From: Nannobrachium achirus
Lineage: Eukaryota; Chordata; Actinopteri; Myctophiformes; Myctophidae
Direction: 5' to 3'
NCBI GenBank assembly: GCA_963921795.1
Contig: OY997661.1
Location: forward strand, 35,584,970 to 35,648,969
DNA length: 64,000 nt
Of this stretch, positions 40,840 to 64,000 are shown one piece after another (position 1 is the first letter of the stretch; each line of letters begins with the position of its first letter). The translations under genes were made by a program, and so were the position numbers. Below the pieces are notes generated by a model. The model made no database searches. It was not told the DNA's origin and saw only the letters and a program-made list of their open reading frames with translations.

Positions 40840-43100
40840 TGACTTAAGATGCTGAACTGATGAACCAGAAGTCGTGGGTTCAGTTCCCACCTTAGTCTTT
40901 ACTTTAAAGACTGATTTCCAGCAGAAAAACTTTAATAGCAGCACAGAAAGCATTGTAAGGCGACATCGCCGTGCTGGACTGCAGTCTGTGACTGCTATCA
41001 CTAGATTATATACTATTATCCTACTAACTCCAAACATGTAAAATACTCCAGTGAAGTAAAAGTAGGCTATCAATACTGCAATAAAAACTCTGTTACAAGT
41101 AAAGATCCAGAATTCTGCCAATGTTTTTTCAATGGGAATCGAGACGTTTTTTAGCAGAAAAAAAGTGAGTCCCAAACATTTCTGTGTCTGAGCAGCGCTG
41201 ATTGGCTGTCAGGACGTAATGGGTGGAGCCGGGGGAAGCGAATGTCGCTTCTCTCCTCCGACCCTCCGAGCGGCGGTCACACCTGGCCAAGTTGAACAAA
41301 ATGCACAACTTGGCCAAGTACGAATACGAATTAATTATGGCACAAAGATAACCCCATACCCTTACCCTAACCCTCAACACACTCATAATTACAGGAGATT
41401 TGGTGATATAGTCTGGTGTCTAGTGATCTCTACTGGTGCTTGAGGGTCATTGCATGGTGTTGGGCGTATTGGGAGTCACAGGTTTGATTCCCCAGCTTGA
41501 TTATTTGTCTCCAACATCTACATTTTTTATCTTTTAATACAAATCTTTCTTATAGGAGCTCCTGGCACTACATGTTTTCAGATAGTGGTCTGCGGCCAAA
41601 TTTGTATTGATCAGATTTTACTTGACAATGGCTTGTATATTTCTGTGTCATGGCAGCTCAATTAATAGAGTAACTGCCTTGAGGTCGAAAAGGCAGAGGT
41701 TCAAGTCACAGCCCTTGACAGTGTGTTGCGTTGGATAATCACAGAGGCTGACAAATACAGAACTTTAAGATCTCTGGATGAATATCATCTTTCACTTTTT
41801 CACTGAAGCAGGGAGTTCAAATCTTCCGCAGGATATTTTTGCTGTCCATCTAAATTCTAATAGTTGGGTTAAGTATTACGTTCGCCATTGGGCAATCCAT
41901 GCCAGTGTGGCTCAAAGGTTAAATCCAAGGTTTACAGATCAAAGGTTCCAGGTTCAAACCTCAAATAAAACTGAAATATCTCAACCCACCAAACAATTAA
42001 GATAGCTGGTATATCAAACTGAAAGTTCACTACAATCAAACTCAAATGTCACAACAAAACAATTATCAAATAAAATGGTAATGGGAAAAATCAATGACTG
42101 TCACATATAAACTGAAGAATACCACAAAACTGCTGGGTAAAACACTAACATAATAATATAAAAAGCCCCAATAAAGACAATGTTGAATAAACACTTAAGC
42201 TTCTACCTCTTCCACCGACCTGGCCTAAAAGAGGGTGTGAGGAGGGAGCTGGGCTCTCTCCGCCCCTGTCGCCTGAAAAACACAGAAAATGAAGACATAC
42301 CCTGATCAAGAGTCAAACCCTCAACCTTCAAGTAGTGAAACATCTACTTCACTCATGCACCACCAGGCCTTTCACACCAAAGCAATCTTGCAGCGTATAT
42401 TTAAAGTTGAAATGAGAGGTGACAGGTCAGAAAATGAAAGTCCACTGAAACACCTCTACCCCTGATATAATAACTTAAATGATACTGGCCATGATACTGA
42501 CCATTATTACTGACATGATACTGGACATGATACTGACATTATTACTGGCCATGATCAACATAATACTGAAGCCTGAAGAACCCACGTGGGTTGAGTATTA
42601 CGTTCTCTGAAATAGTTTTCATGTCAATGTGGCTCAAGAGATGAGCACAGGTCTAACAAACCGAGGGTGAGGAGTTCAATTCCCCACTGGATATTTTCGC
42701 TGTCCATCTAAATTCTAAAAGTTGGGTTAACTATTACCTTTGCGATTATATCATCCATGCCAGTGTGGCTCAAGAGATGATCACAGGTTTAACAAACAAA
42801 GGGTGAGGAGTTCAATTCCCCACTGGATATTTTCACTGTCCATCTAAATTCTAAAAGTTGGGTTAAGTATTACCTCCGCCATTGTATCATCCATACCAGC
42901 GTGGCTCAAGAGATGAACACAGGTTCAACAAACCTAGAGTGAGGAGTTCAATTCCCCACTGGATATTTTCACTGTCCATCTAAATTCTAAAAGTTGGGTT
43001 AAATATTACCTCCGCCATTGTATCATCCATGCCAGAATGGCTCAATGGTTAATACCAAGGTTTATAAGTCAAAGGTTCCAGGTTCAAACCCCAAACAAAA
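40840..43100. repeat. Cluster of tRNA-like units
   Basis: At least eight tRNA-like stretches have a B-box-like GGTTCAAxTC or AGTTCAATTCC: about 40840-40900, 41455-41515, 41655-41725, 41905-41975, 42640-42690, 42765-42825, 42900-42960 and 43035-43100, plus complement-strand ones near 42300-42365. They differ in anticodon-arm sequence. None has a convincing acceptor stem or a T-run terminator, so none is called a tRNA gene. Confidence 0.6.
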
Positions 43101-43655
43101 CTGAAAAATCTCAAAACTCAAAATAACATCAAAAGCCAATAAACCAACCAAAAAGTGCACTACAATGAACTCAAATATCAAAAAAAAAAAAAAAAAAACT
43201 TGAACCACAAATTACTTGGGGAAAATCACTAACATAAAGGTAACATAAAAAACTATAAATTAAAGAAAATGTTGAATAAAAAACAATAAATTAAAGAAAA
43301 TCTTGAATAAAAATAATTTATTAACTTAATATGTACATTTCTAAAGCTCCTCCCCCTGGAGGTGTGGCAGCTGCAAACTCCTCCTCTTCCACCGGGGCTA
43401 AAAGAGGGCGTGAAGAGGGAGCTGGGCTCTCTCCGCCCTCATTGCCTTAAAAACAAGAAAAATTAAGACATTCCCTGACCAAGATTCAAACCCTCAACCT
43501 TCAGGTTGTGAGGCATCTGCTTTACTCTTGCACCACCAGGCCTTTCACACTAATAGAATTTTGGAGGTTATATTTAAAGTTGAAAGGAGAGATGACAGGT
43601 CAAAAGATGAAAATCCACTGCAAACACCTCTACCCCTGATAGAATGACTGAATCT
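42195..43655. repeat. Direct duplication flanking the tRNA-like array
   Basis: 42195-42475 and 43375-43655 share GAGGGAGCTGGGCTCTCTCC, TCAAACCCTCAACCTTCA and ATATTTAAAGTTGAAA in the same order, with moderate divergence. Confidence 0.8.
42560..43030 (+). repeat. 136-bp tandem repeat containing tRNA-like unit
   Basis: GGATATTTTCRCTGTCCATC recurs at 42689, 42825 and 42961, exactly 136 bp apart, with an additional diverged unit at about 41830. Each unit carries one GTGGCTCAAGAGATGA...GAGTTCAATTCCCC tRNA-like stretch. Confidence 0.88.
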
Positions 43656-44098
43656 ACTAGATCACCCCCTGATGATCAGGGTTCATTTTGACACAACTGA
43701 GTTCTATTCCAGGTTATTGTTTAAAACCATCTGTTTGAACATTTGTACTTTTACTGAGTCTGCACCTGCATTTACACTTGAAAGCACTTTAAAGCAAACA
43801 GTTTTTTTTCCCTTCATTTTAGCCCAAGTAATGTCATTAAAATTCATACCCTTTTTGTCATATGGATTTCTTAGTTTCAGATTATCAAAACTATAGCAGT
43901 TTCAGCCACAAGTTTTTCTTGTTATGCCTCTCACTTTAAAACAATATTTATATTTATAAATGCACTTCACATTCGTGACAATCTCAAAGTGCTACAATAG
44001 GCAAGTATCATCACACTATTAAAAAACATTTAGAAACTTTAAAGTTTATAAAGTTTCTCAATTAACTGAATTATTAAATATATAATTAAATGTGTATG

Positions 44099-45657
44099 TG
44101 TCACAGCCCAGCCTGTGGGGCCATGACAAATTGAGGAGGACACGTGGTAGTGGTTTTAAATGTAAAAATAATTTATTAACAAAATGTTTAAGTAATACTT
44201 TCAAGAGTTTGGGCTGTTACGACCCTTTAAATATGGCTCAAATACCAAGGGCTATAACATAATAAACGGACAAAGTCAGGTCTCAAAAAGCATTGAATCT
44301 TTATTTTACATAAAAGCTGGTGCATAATTCAAGTGCTTTTATTGTTACAGACCAACGCTATAAATAAATAAATAATAGATTAAAACATAACAACGTAACG
44401 TGGTTCATTGGGAACATACGTGGCTGGCACTACATGAACGGGATAAATACTGTGGTTTGCAACACTAGGTAATGGAGTCCCGATTTTACCGCATTTGACT
44501 ACAAAGGGCTGACAAACTGTGGCTTGATTAAAAATAAACAAGCATTGTAGCTACATGGCTGGTGGGAGGACCAACAGAATTATGTCCCGATCTCTCACAT
44601 TAATTAAAAAAAAGTCTTATTTACATGCAGAGTTAAGCTCTGGCGTTTAAGTGAAATGTAGCCTGATATTTATGAAATACTTTTGTGGCTTTATCACATT
44701 TTAAAGAAGAAGAAATAATCAGCTGTGGTGGTACCATGCGAGATGACTGCCCCAGTGTCAGATTCAGTCACAAATAGTGGAATATGTTGCAAAGAAACAC
44801 AAGTGTAACAAACTACTGAAAGACCTAACAAAAATCCTAACCAAACAAAAGAAAAGGACAGGATGGCCACTAACAAGAGGGGAGCTGGGTGGGCCAGGCA
44901 CGCACAGCCACTATGTGGCCGTCGACCCACCACAGCTCCCAATAAACTACCAAAACAAAGTAAAGGGCTACACTATGATCAACAACCAAATAATACTTAC
45001 GACCAACCCATCAGAACTTAACAAATACAGGAAAACTTAACTAAGGAACCACATGTTGGGTGTTCGCTGTTGGGGTGCTGGGGGACTCATGGGAGCTGAC
45101 AAACACTCTAGCCTAGGCCCTAATCACAGATGGAGAGCAGCTGACACAGGGCGGAGAAACCAAGCCAATCATGAGTTGAGTTGCAGGTTGAATGTCTAGC
45201 CAATAGCCATGCATAGAAACAACAGCAGAGCAGATCAGAGCCAGCCAGTCAGGGTGGACACTAAACCAGAGGACAAATAATCATTAGTGAACAAATATAG
45301 TCATCATGCTGTATAGTGAGGTGAGGTGTGCATATGTGCAGGCACATAACAGATGTGTAGTTCAGTAATCAGTAGTGTCAGCAATGCATGGATGTGTGGT
45401 AGGTGTAGTGTGGGGTGTTGTAGAGTGTGCAAACTCAAACATAAGGGAAAGCAAACAAAATAGGTGCTGTCGTCTGGACAGGGAGAGAGAAACTGGCTTG
45501 CCACCCAGTCTTATGTAGGGCTCCAGGGAGTACTGGCCAGGTGCTCCAAATGCACCTAATCATCAGGCTCATTGGCCGACACCCATAGGCTCTGTGGAAG
45601 AAGCATACAGGGAGAACACCATATGGACACCAGGTCGAAGGGGCTGTGACTGTGACA
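44099..45657. mobile_element. Possible solo LTR or LTR fragment
   Basis: TGTCACAGCCC at the left and GGGCTGTGACTGTGACA at the right give TG...CA ends with an 8-bp inverted match over 1.56 kb. A clean target duplication is not visible (GTATG against TATAT). The interior has no recognised coding region; the 87-codon ORF at 44777-45040 has no known domain. Confidence 0.4.
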
Positions 45658-46310
45658 TATATAATAAATAATATGTAGATGATTATTTACAAAAAAAATA
45701 GAACTCTCCTGGATTCTGACAGTCCTCTGTTGGCAACCCTGGATGCCAAGCTTGAAAGAATCTGAACCAAGTGTGTTAAGCCAGACAGGGATATTTAGCT
45801 TAAATGAAATGGATGAAAACAAAGCCAATCTGACCCATTTCCTCAAATGAGTTAGAGAAGATATTGTAGTTCCAATTATGGTCAGGAAATTGGTATTAGT
45901 GGAGGGTTTGAGGATCCTGAAAAGGTGTCATCTGTAGCTTCATATTAAGTATAAAGAAGCTGTTACTCGCATACTGTACTTCTACATTCAGCTGATGCAA
46001 CAACCAAGGCTATCAGAGGAGCATCATTCTCTGCAGAGACACAGCTGTGCTGGTGTTAATTCTTATGTTTCCATACCAACTGAGACAAGAAATGTGGATA
46101 CATGAAAAAGTTAGAGATATAAAAATGTCAAGTGAGATACTAAATGGTCTGTTAGCATTTAATTATCTCACTGTCAGTTCAGTATAGGAAAAAGAGAGCC
46201 TGGAAATAGTTCCAGCCCTCAACTTCTCCACAACTTTGGTGAGGATGAAGACCTTATACTTTCGGTCATGACCCACACTTGACCGTAGGAACAAAGATTG
46301 CTCGGTAGAC
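45658..46310. other. No gene seen
   Basis: AT-rich sequence without recognised repeats or exon signals. Confidence 0.5.
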
Positions 46311-47832
46311 AGAGAGCTTTGAAATCTATGTTTTGACGACATACTATACTCTTATGTAATTTTGGGGGTTTTGAAGACAATATGAAAAAAAAAAGAATTA
46401 ATTTCATATCCACGCGTTCGTCTCGAAGAGCTATACAACATACTAAGAGACAAGCGCTTAAAACCTATTGGTTTCCGAGTTATGGCACTTTGAAAAATCT
46501 AGGATTGCATTTGTCGAAAAAAAAGTAGGGTTCCAGGGGTCGCACAGCAATGTGTCACACATCCACACGTTCGTCTCGACGAGCTATACAACATACCAAA
46601 AGATAGGCACTATCGGAAATTTAAAACTTAAAATCTATGTTTTGACGCCTTACTATAGTCTTATGTAATTTTGGGGGTTTTGAAGACAATCTTAAAAAAA
46701 TGAATTAATTTCATATCCACGCATTCGTCTCGAAGAGCTATACAACATATTAAGAGACAAGCGCTTAAAACCTATTGGTTTCCGAGTTACCGCACTTTGA
46801 AAAATCTAGGATTGCATTTTGTCGAAAAAAAGTAGGGTTCCAGGGGTCGCACCGCAATGTGTCACACATCCACACGTTCGTCTTGACGAGCTATACAACA
46901 TACCACAAGATAAACACTATCGGAAATTTAAGACTTAAAATCTATGTTTTGACGCCTTATGTAATTTTGGGGGTTTTGAAGACAATCTTAAAAAAATGAA
47001 TTAATTTCATATCCACGCGTTCGTCTCGAAGAGCTATACAACATACTACGAGAAAAGCGCTTAAAACCTATTGGTTTCCGAGTTATCGCACTTTGAAAAA
47101 TCTAGGATTGCATTTTGTCGAAAAAAAGTAGGGTTCCAGGGGTCGCACAGCAATGTGTCACACATCCACACGTTTGTCTCGACGAGCTATACAACATACC
47201 ACAAGATAAACACTATCGGAAATTTAAGACTTAAAATCTATGTTTTGACGCCTTACTATATAGTCTTATGTAATTTTGGGGGTTTTGAAGACAATCTGAA
47301 AAAAATGAATTAATTTCATATCCACGCCTTCGTCTCGAAGAGCAATACAACATACTAAGAGACAAGCGCTTAAAACCTATTGGTTTCCGAGTTATCGCAC
47401 TTTGAAAAATCTAGGATTGCATTTGTCGAAAAAAAGTAGGGTTCCAGGGGTCACACAGCAATGTCTCACACATCCACACGTTCGTCTCGACGAGCTATAC
47501 AACATACCAAAAGATAGGCACTATCGGAAATGTAAGACTTAAAATCTATGTTTTGACGCCTTACTATAGTCTTATGTAATTTTGGGGGTTTTGAAGACAA
47601 TATGAAAAAAAATGAATTAATTTCATATCCACGCGTTCGTCTCGAAGAGCTATACAACATACTACGAGAAAAGCGCTTAAAACCTATTGGTTTCCGAGTT
47701 ATTGCACTTTGAAAAATCTAGGATTGCATTTGTCGAAAAAAAGTAGGGTTCCAGGGGTCGCACAGCAATGTGTCACACATTCACACGTTCGTCTCGACGA
47801 GCTATACAACATACCACAAGATAGGCACTATT
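46311..47832. repeat. Dimeric ~300-bp satellite, five copies
   Basis: GGTTTCCGAGTTA recurs at 46470, 46777, 47073, 47382 and 47689, giving spacings of 307, 296, 309 and 307 bp. Each unit has two related halves of about 150 bp, one with TTCGTCTCGACGAGCTATAC and one with TTCGTCTCGAAGAGCTATAC. Repeated short ORFs (starting MVSEL) arise from the unit and have no known domain. Confidence 0.93.
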
Positions 47833-48015
47833 GGTTCCCATAATTTTCCAACGCGAGTTAAGCAAGCCTGAAAATGATCAAAATCACAAAAGTCACCTAA
47901 ACACAGGAAAATACATTTTGTGTTCAGACATGGACTGCATACATTTTTAAAACAATGATGCACATACGGAGATTACGGACACAACACACAAGACATGCAC
48001 AGTTCAATGTGAAAC

Positions 48016-48021
48016 TTTATT
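48016..48021 (-). terminator. adamts1: Candidate distal poly(A) signal of adamts1
   Basis: AATAAA on the minus strand, 1.2 kb after the stop codon, following the AU-rich segment. A nearer alternative is at 48423-48428. Confidence 0.5.
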
Positions 48022-48459
48022 CATGAACCAAGGGACCATAATATATATATATATTTATATATATATAATAATGTATAAATACTCTATATACTCTACTTCC
48101 TTCTTGTGGTGACATTAAACAAATAACAAAATTATATATATTTTTCCTTAAAAAAGCCACATGATTATATTTAACAGGCTGTACAAAAATAAATAGTTTG
48201 AATATTCTGTACAAAATAGAAAGACAAATAAATGCACCTTCGCAGAAGGCAGGAGAAACTTCCTTATGAAGCATTAGATGGACCGACACACACACACACA
48301 CACATGCACACGTGGCACGCACGCACGCACACAGACAAACACACGCACACGCATGTGCACGCACGCACACCTCTTTGGACTATGTTCAGAACATGCATGT
48401 AATCGCTGTTTGTTCCCCTCGATTTATTCGCTGGTCGCGCGTCGGCGCCACCCATCAGC

Positions 48460-48525
48460 GGCAGCGGATCTGCAAGCTCACAAGGCATTGCAGCACGACG
48501 TGATGTGAACTTGTAGATCTGCCGT
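48460..48525. repeat. Palindromic core in the adamts1 3'UTR
   Basis: CGGCAGCGGATCTGCAAGCT and ACTTGTAGATCTGCCG flank CACAAGGCATTGCAGCACGA. Confidence 0.8.
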
Positions 48526-48990
48526 TTTAGGCGCTAACCAAGCAAAACAACACTCTCCTCTAAACATGTATACACTCACTATGCTGGTTGTGTCTGTCCA
48601 GCCCAGCTTGGACAAACCACACGCACACACGCGCACGCACGCAAGCATTACATTGGCACTGGAAGCAGCATTGTCCATGTCACTGCAGTCTGGCTGCAGT
48701 TCTACATCTTCACAGCCAGGTGGCGCCAGGCCACGCAATCAATGTGATTTTGACACTTTGACCCAAAACAAAAGACAAAAGTCTGTGGCAAGAATAATGG
48801 CTGATTGAGGGCGGGGCGGTGTTGGGGAGACGACAATGGAGGTGGTTTGTTAGACCACTTGTCCTTAGCAAAGTGCCCCGATTGCATCCGGATTCTAGGG
48901 GAACCCCTGGTATCAATGTCAGTTCATGTACTGTAGCATCAAAACTTTCAACAGTTGTATCCCTGTTTATGCACTTGGACTTTTCAAAAA

Positions 48991-49053
48991 TGGGCGATCC
49001 ACAAAGCCACAAGGCATTGCATCGCAGCACGTTGTGAGCTTGTAGAAGTGCCA
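48991..49053. repeat. Palindromic core in the adamts1 3'UTR, second copy
   Basis: A degenerate left arm (GGCGATCCACAAAGCC) is followed by GTGAGCTTGTAGAAGTGCC. It shares the ACAAGGCATTGCA loop with the copy at 48460, so the two are close relatives. Confidence 0.7.
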
Positions 49054-49223
49054 TTAAAGAAAAAACTATTTTGAATACATTTGAAACAAAACTGAATCTT
49101 CTCTTCTCGGGGGTCCCTTGCACAAACACTTTCTGGACGGGGGGGTCTGCCGCCAAACGCATGTTCAATTCTGGACGGTGTTTTGAAAATCTCTGTTCTC
49201 TGTCTCTGTTAAGGCGACCGTTC

Positions 49224-60412
<11,189 letters not shown>

Positions 60413-60927
60413 TATTTTTTCGTGTCAAATCCCAAAGTCCTCAAGTTGGAAGGAAAAAACTGGTTGCAAAAAAATAAAAAATATATAAATCGTCTCAAAT
60501 GAAGCAAAGTAAAATCCGTTACAAAAAGGACTTCCACTAAAACTAACTTTTAATTTCCATTAAAACTGGAAAGAAATGAGCCCCAAATGATGCGCACACG
60601 TCTTAAAAAGCGAAAAAATATGTAAAATCCAGTGCAAAACTCATTCAAAGTAAAGTACAGTTCTTATAGCCAAAAAGAAACGGCTTCACAGAGGCTACGT
60701 TTCATTGATTCCTCAACTGAACACAAACGCAAATATGCATTAAAAAATATATAGGCTATAGGTAAATTATTTCCAACAGTTCTTGGCGACTATTCCTTAA
60801 CTCCACAGCTGGTTTATAGTAATCGCGTTGCGGGGACAGCTATTTGTTAAAGTGTCTCTTTTGCTGTCCAGTAGTGTGTGTATGTGTCCAGCTCTTAGTT
60901 TCTCAGTCAAACAGCCGGTTCAAGGGT

Positions 60928-60934
60928 CTTTATA
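60928..60934 (-). promoter_or_regulatory. adamts1: Candidate adamts1 TATA box
   Basis: The minus strand reads GGGGATATAAAGACC. With a start about 30 bp downstream (near 60900), the 5'UTR would be roughly 490 nt. A TCF/LEF-type site (GATCAAAGG, minus strand, 60980-60988) lies about 50 bp upstream. Both are motif calls only. Confidence 0.55.
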
Positions 60935-61034
60935 TCCCCCCATCCCCGGTCCGGGGACCAGCCCCTTTCCTGAAAACCCCCTTTGATCTGCTGAAGGGGC
61001 CCAAAAGTAACTCCTCCGTGCGTAAACGATAACG

Positions 61035-62837
61035 CACGCGCAACGCAACGCCCTGGAGCGTTGCCATAATAAATCAGTCAAGCACGAGAGCTGTGCTTCG
61101 TCGTACGACGGCGCGTTTGAGCCTCAACCAGGCTTCTTTAGACCACTAGACACTAGAGAGTTTTCTCCTCATCACGCTGCCTTTTTCCATATATTGTGAG
61201 CACACGTCAATTTCTGGAATGATTATGACTTTTTTATTCTGTCTCCACACTGTCAAATAATATGTCGAGGGGGAGACAATGGGTCGAGGAGCGGAGCTGT
61301 GTGGCACAAGTGGCCGGGTTTCCTCGCTCTGTCTCCGAGCTTGAGGGAGAGCAGAGGGGCCGGCGAGGAGGGTTCAACTTCTTAAGGTGGAACGGCCCGG
61401 TTTCTAACAGTCACAGTTGTTCGTCCCCCCCCCCCAACCCCCTGTCCTCCCCCCACACACACCCACACCCATTGCAAGTCAGCAAGAACCAGTGGTGCAA
61501 GAAGTAGCCCACTCACTGTGTCAATACTCCATTGTAGTGTAGAAATATTAAAAAGTCTGGTATTCAAAATGAACTTGAGTAAAAATAGCCTACAAGGGTA
61601 TTGGCAATGGCATAAGATACCAAAAGTAGTCTAAAGTAGCTATTGTGCATGAGCTGTCCCATTTCAAATTTCTTAATGTATAAAATGTATAACAATCTTT
61701 TAGAAAAGACCAGATCGTAATGCTTTCAAATAATAGTGGAGTAAAAAGTACAATAGTTGCCCCTGAGGTGGATTACGAGTAAAAGTATGAGTAGGCCTAA
61801 AGTAAAAGTAGGCCTCAAAATTCTTCAAAACTTCTTCAGTAGGCAGTATTTGAGTAGGCCCTAGGCTATCTAGGCTCTGGGTTGGAAAGGCTCCCACATA
61901 AAACAAAATCATACTTCAGTCAAAGCTTTTGGTCTAGACTAGTCTTACCATGACAGTTGCTGTCAAATGTGTACTTGAGTTAAATGATAAATGAAGTATT
62001 TTCAAAACGTTTCGAACACAGTGAACATTGCTGATCTAAAACCTCACAGCCCGTTTCATTAAGACACAAGGCAAGCTTAGGATCTAGGCTAGCCTAGATC
62101 TGCTATTCTCAAAATAGTCGATGCATATTAGGTTTAAGCAAAACCGACTATGATGCTGTGTCTTAAACACAATGCAATGTATAGCTGGGGACCCCCTCAT
62201 GGCCCTCAAGGACACCGGGAGTACCCCTGGGAGTCCCCAGACCCCAAATGTGCTCTGTTTTGTGGAAGGCCTGTGTGTGTGGTATGGCAAAAATATGTAG
62301 GCCTAATCAACAATTATTGTCCAATAACATTATATGGGATTGTGAAATGTGCATCCTCGGATCCAGTTAAACAATATGTTTATTATTATTATTTTAACAA
62401 ACATTTCCATATTGTCTGGTAAAAGGCCCCCAAACTCTATCATACATTTCACCTTTAATCTTCAGAATAAAAGTTAGCCTACTTTTGAATTGAATTTTCA
62501 AGAGCTCATGTAACCACTGGGAATGGGATGTATTAGTGTGACTGCTCTGGTCTGGTGTTTTAAAATGACTCAAATGAAGGCATACCACCTTAAAATCAAC
62601 TTTAAATAGAAATGGAACGGCTGCAATGCCGTCGTGCTCCACTAGATAGCGCCACCGACACGTGCGATTATGTCCATTCAGATTTCAGGCTCTTGAGCGG
62701 CAGTTCACAAATTCGCCCACAGATGGCGCTGCAGGATCACAAAAAAGGACAGTCTGCATGATGGTAGTGAGCAGGCTACTTTTACAACTTTAGGACAGGC
62801 CTACAATTATTTCTCTCAAGTTCCAGCCCTGATAATG

Positions 62838-62840
<3 letters not shown>
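61035..62840. other. Upstream intergenic region; no gene
   Basis: A CpG-rich stretch near 61030-61130 probably belongs to the adamts1 promoter region. Further out are repeat remnants, including a degenerate palindromic core at about 62035-62110 (CTGATCTAAAACCTCAC and CCTAGATCTGCTATTCTC). Confidence 0.55.

Positions 62841-62891
<51 letters not shown>
62841..62891. repeat. (GA)n microsatellite
   Basis: About 25 GA units after CTCTCAAGTTCCAGCCCTG. A 70-bp direct duplication (GGTAGAGTTGTAG..., CCTCCAACTGTATAT) follows at 62920-63085. Confidence 0.94.
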
Positions 62892-62894
<3 letters not shown>

Positions 62895-63630
62895 CACAAA
62901 AAATAAATAAAATAAAACTGAAGGTAGAGTTGTAGTGCGACATAGCTCTGTATACAAGCTGTATCCCCTCCAACTGTATGTTCCCCATTTTTAAAGGTAG
63001 AGTTGTAGACATAGCTCTGTTTAATGTGACATAGCTCTGTTTATACAAGCTGTACCCCCTCCAACTGTATATATGTTCCCCATTTTCAACTGTTTTTATT
63101 TTATTTCTGACACTTGCTTTGGCAATGTAAACATATTTTTCTCATGCTAATAAAGCTCCTTTGAATTGAATTTAAAGTGTGTGTTAAGTCAGGGACCCTA
63201 ATCTGGTCTTGTCTCAATACTTTAATTGGTTATTTCTTACTTTTGTGGCGTCTGACCCAACCCAGCATAGAAAACATAAGCAGTTCAAGGCTTCAAATTT
63301 CAAACACATTATTGGAGAGACACAAAATTAAATTCTTCCCAAGTTAGGGCTTAGTATAGCTTTGAGGATAAGGAATAATGCAGGCTTCTTGAACAGTCGA
63401 TGGAGAGTCAGAGTGAGCACCTTTTGTAAACTCTGCCCAACTGACTTGTTATTGCTCATCACACGGAGCATCGCCTCCAACTGATTGAGGCTGAAGAGTG
63501 GTGGTCAACTAGTTGTCCTTGGCCAGTGGTTCCCAAACCTTTTAGCCTGTGACCCAAAAGAGAAATTAGACATTTGCCCAGGACCCAAACTACCGGTAGT
63601 GAAAACTTCTTAAAGGCCACTTCATCTCTG

Positions 63631-63860
63631 GGACAACCAGATCTTATTTTATTGTTGTTTGGGACAACACAATCCAAATATCTTTTGTGTTCAATCTGAT
63701 GATGATGCATCATGCTGCATCATATGATGCGAAATGCATCATCATTCATGCTGAAATACTAAAATAGGCCTATCTCAAAACACAGATTGAACACAAAAAA
63801 TAACTCAGGATTGTGTTGATCTTGTCCCAAACAATAAAATAAGATCTGGTTGTCCCAAAG
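63631..63860. repeat. Foldback with ~70-bp arms
   Basis: GGGACAACCAGATCTTATTT pairs with AAATAAGATCTGGTTGTCCC, and TTTTGTGTTCAATCTG pairs with CAGATTGAACACAAAA. The loop is rich in GATGCATCAT. An AGTGGTTCCCAAACC hAT-type end lies near 63525. Confidence 0.85.
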
Positions 63861-64000
63861 GTGAACTGGGCCTTTAATTGTTTGTTATATATTTTTATTT
63901 ATACTCCTCACGCCCACTGTGGGAAAAATCACCTGACTGGACTCCACACTTTGATTGCGATCGAAAGTCGCAGTTTAGTATGAGAAATGGCTCATCATGT

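Larger units (their letters stand above)
48000..49223 (-). other. adamts1: Probable adamts1 3'UTR
   Basis: It continues downstream of the adamts1 stop codon. Minus-strand AATAAA signals are at 48016-48021 and 48423-48428. On the minus strand, ATTTA pentamers and a TATATA-rich segment near 48040-48200 recall the AU-rich 3'UTR of the mammalian gene. Two palindromic core copies (48460-48525, 48991-49053) and CA/GCAC repeats are included. The transcript end is inferred. Confidence 0.55.

Noticed and set aside
40672-41175. Minus-strand ORF of 167 codons with hydrophobic stretches
   Set aside because: No recognisable domain, overlaps a tRNA-like unit, and has no splice or promoter support.
41655-41725. 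Possible functional tRNA gene
   Set aside because: The anticodon-arm-like stem pairs, but acceptor and T stems do not, and no T-run terminator follows.
46468-47313. Repeated ORFs starting MVSEL
   Set aside because: They follow the satellite unit; frame-changing differences between copies and no known domain argue against a protein.

Overview
The window reads as teleost fish nuclear DNA. Protein exons are small and split by GT-AG introns, dinucleotide microsatellites of 90 to 210 bp recur every few kilobases, and non-autonomous DNA transposons (many hAT-like with 8-bp target duplications) fill the intergenic and intronic space. No prokaryotic gene organisation is present. The species cannot be named from sequence alone; the unusually high microsatellite load fits several fish orders.

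Layout. 1-6.3 kb: microsatellites, a TTAA-flanked MITE and unassigned repeats. 6.36-12.65 kb: one LTR element with two identical 511-bp LTRs and a 5-bp target duplication, but no recognisable retroviral protein. 13.6-16.5 kb: a broken copy of the first three exons of donson. Its third exon end has expanded into a 43/44-bp minisatellite, and a hAT-like element has later inserted into that array. 16.5-24.6 kb: repeats and foldbacks with no recognised gene. 24.6-34.5 kb: a six-exon plus-strand gene for a type II membrane C-type lectin-like receptor (286 aa predicted), with introns holding a 580-bp (TG)n(CGTG)n tract, a miniature LTR element and inverted repeats. 34.5-48 kb: hAT and Harbinger-like elements, a 390-bp-arm foldback, a cluster of tRNA-like units and a dimeric satellite. 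49.2-60.4 kb: a complete eleven-exon minus-strand adamts1 gene (969 aa predicted), with a candidate TATA box at 60.93 kb and a probable 3'UTR reaching about 48.0 kb. 61-64 kb: non-coding repeats.

The two intact genes are unrelated in function. adamts1 encodes a secreted zinc metalloprotease that acts on extracellular matrix. The lectin-like gene encodes a cell-surface receptor of probable immune type. Nothing suggests co-regulation.

The best candidates for something undescribed are: (1) a 413-bp TRIM-type retroelement at 27513-27925 whose 143-bp LTRs carry a tRNA-like Pol III promoter module, with a tRNA-Ser-type primer binding site; (2) a palindromic core (AGCAGATCTACAAGCTC and its complement) found more than 20 times inside elements with different termini, including nine of the ten adamts1 introns and the adamts1 3'UTR. 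I saw no evidence of a new multi-gene system.
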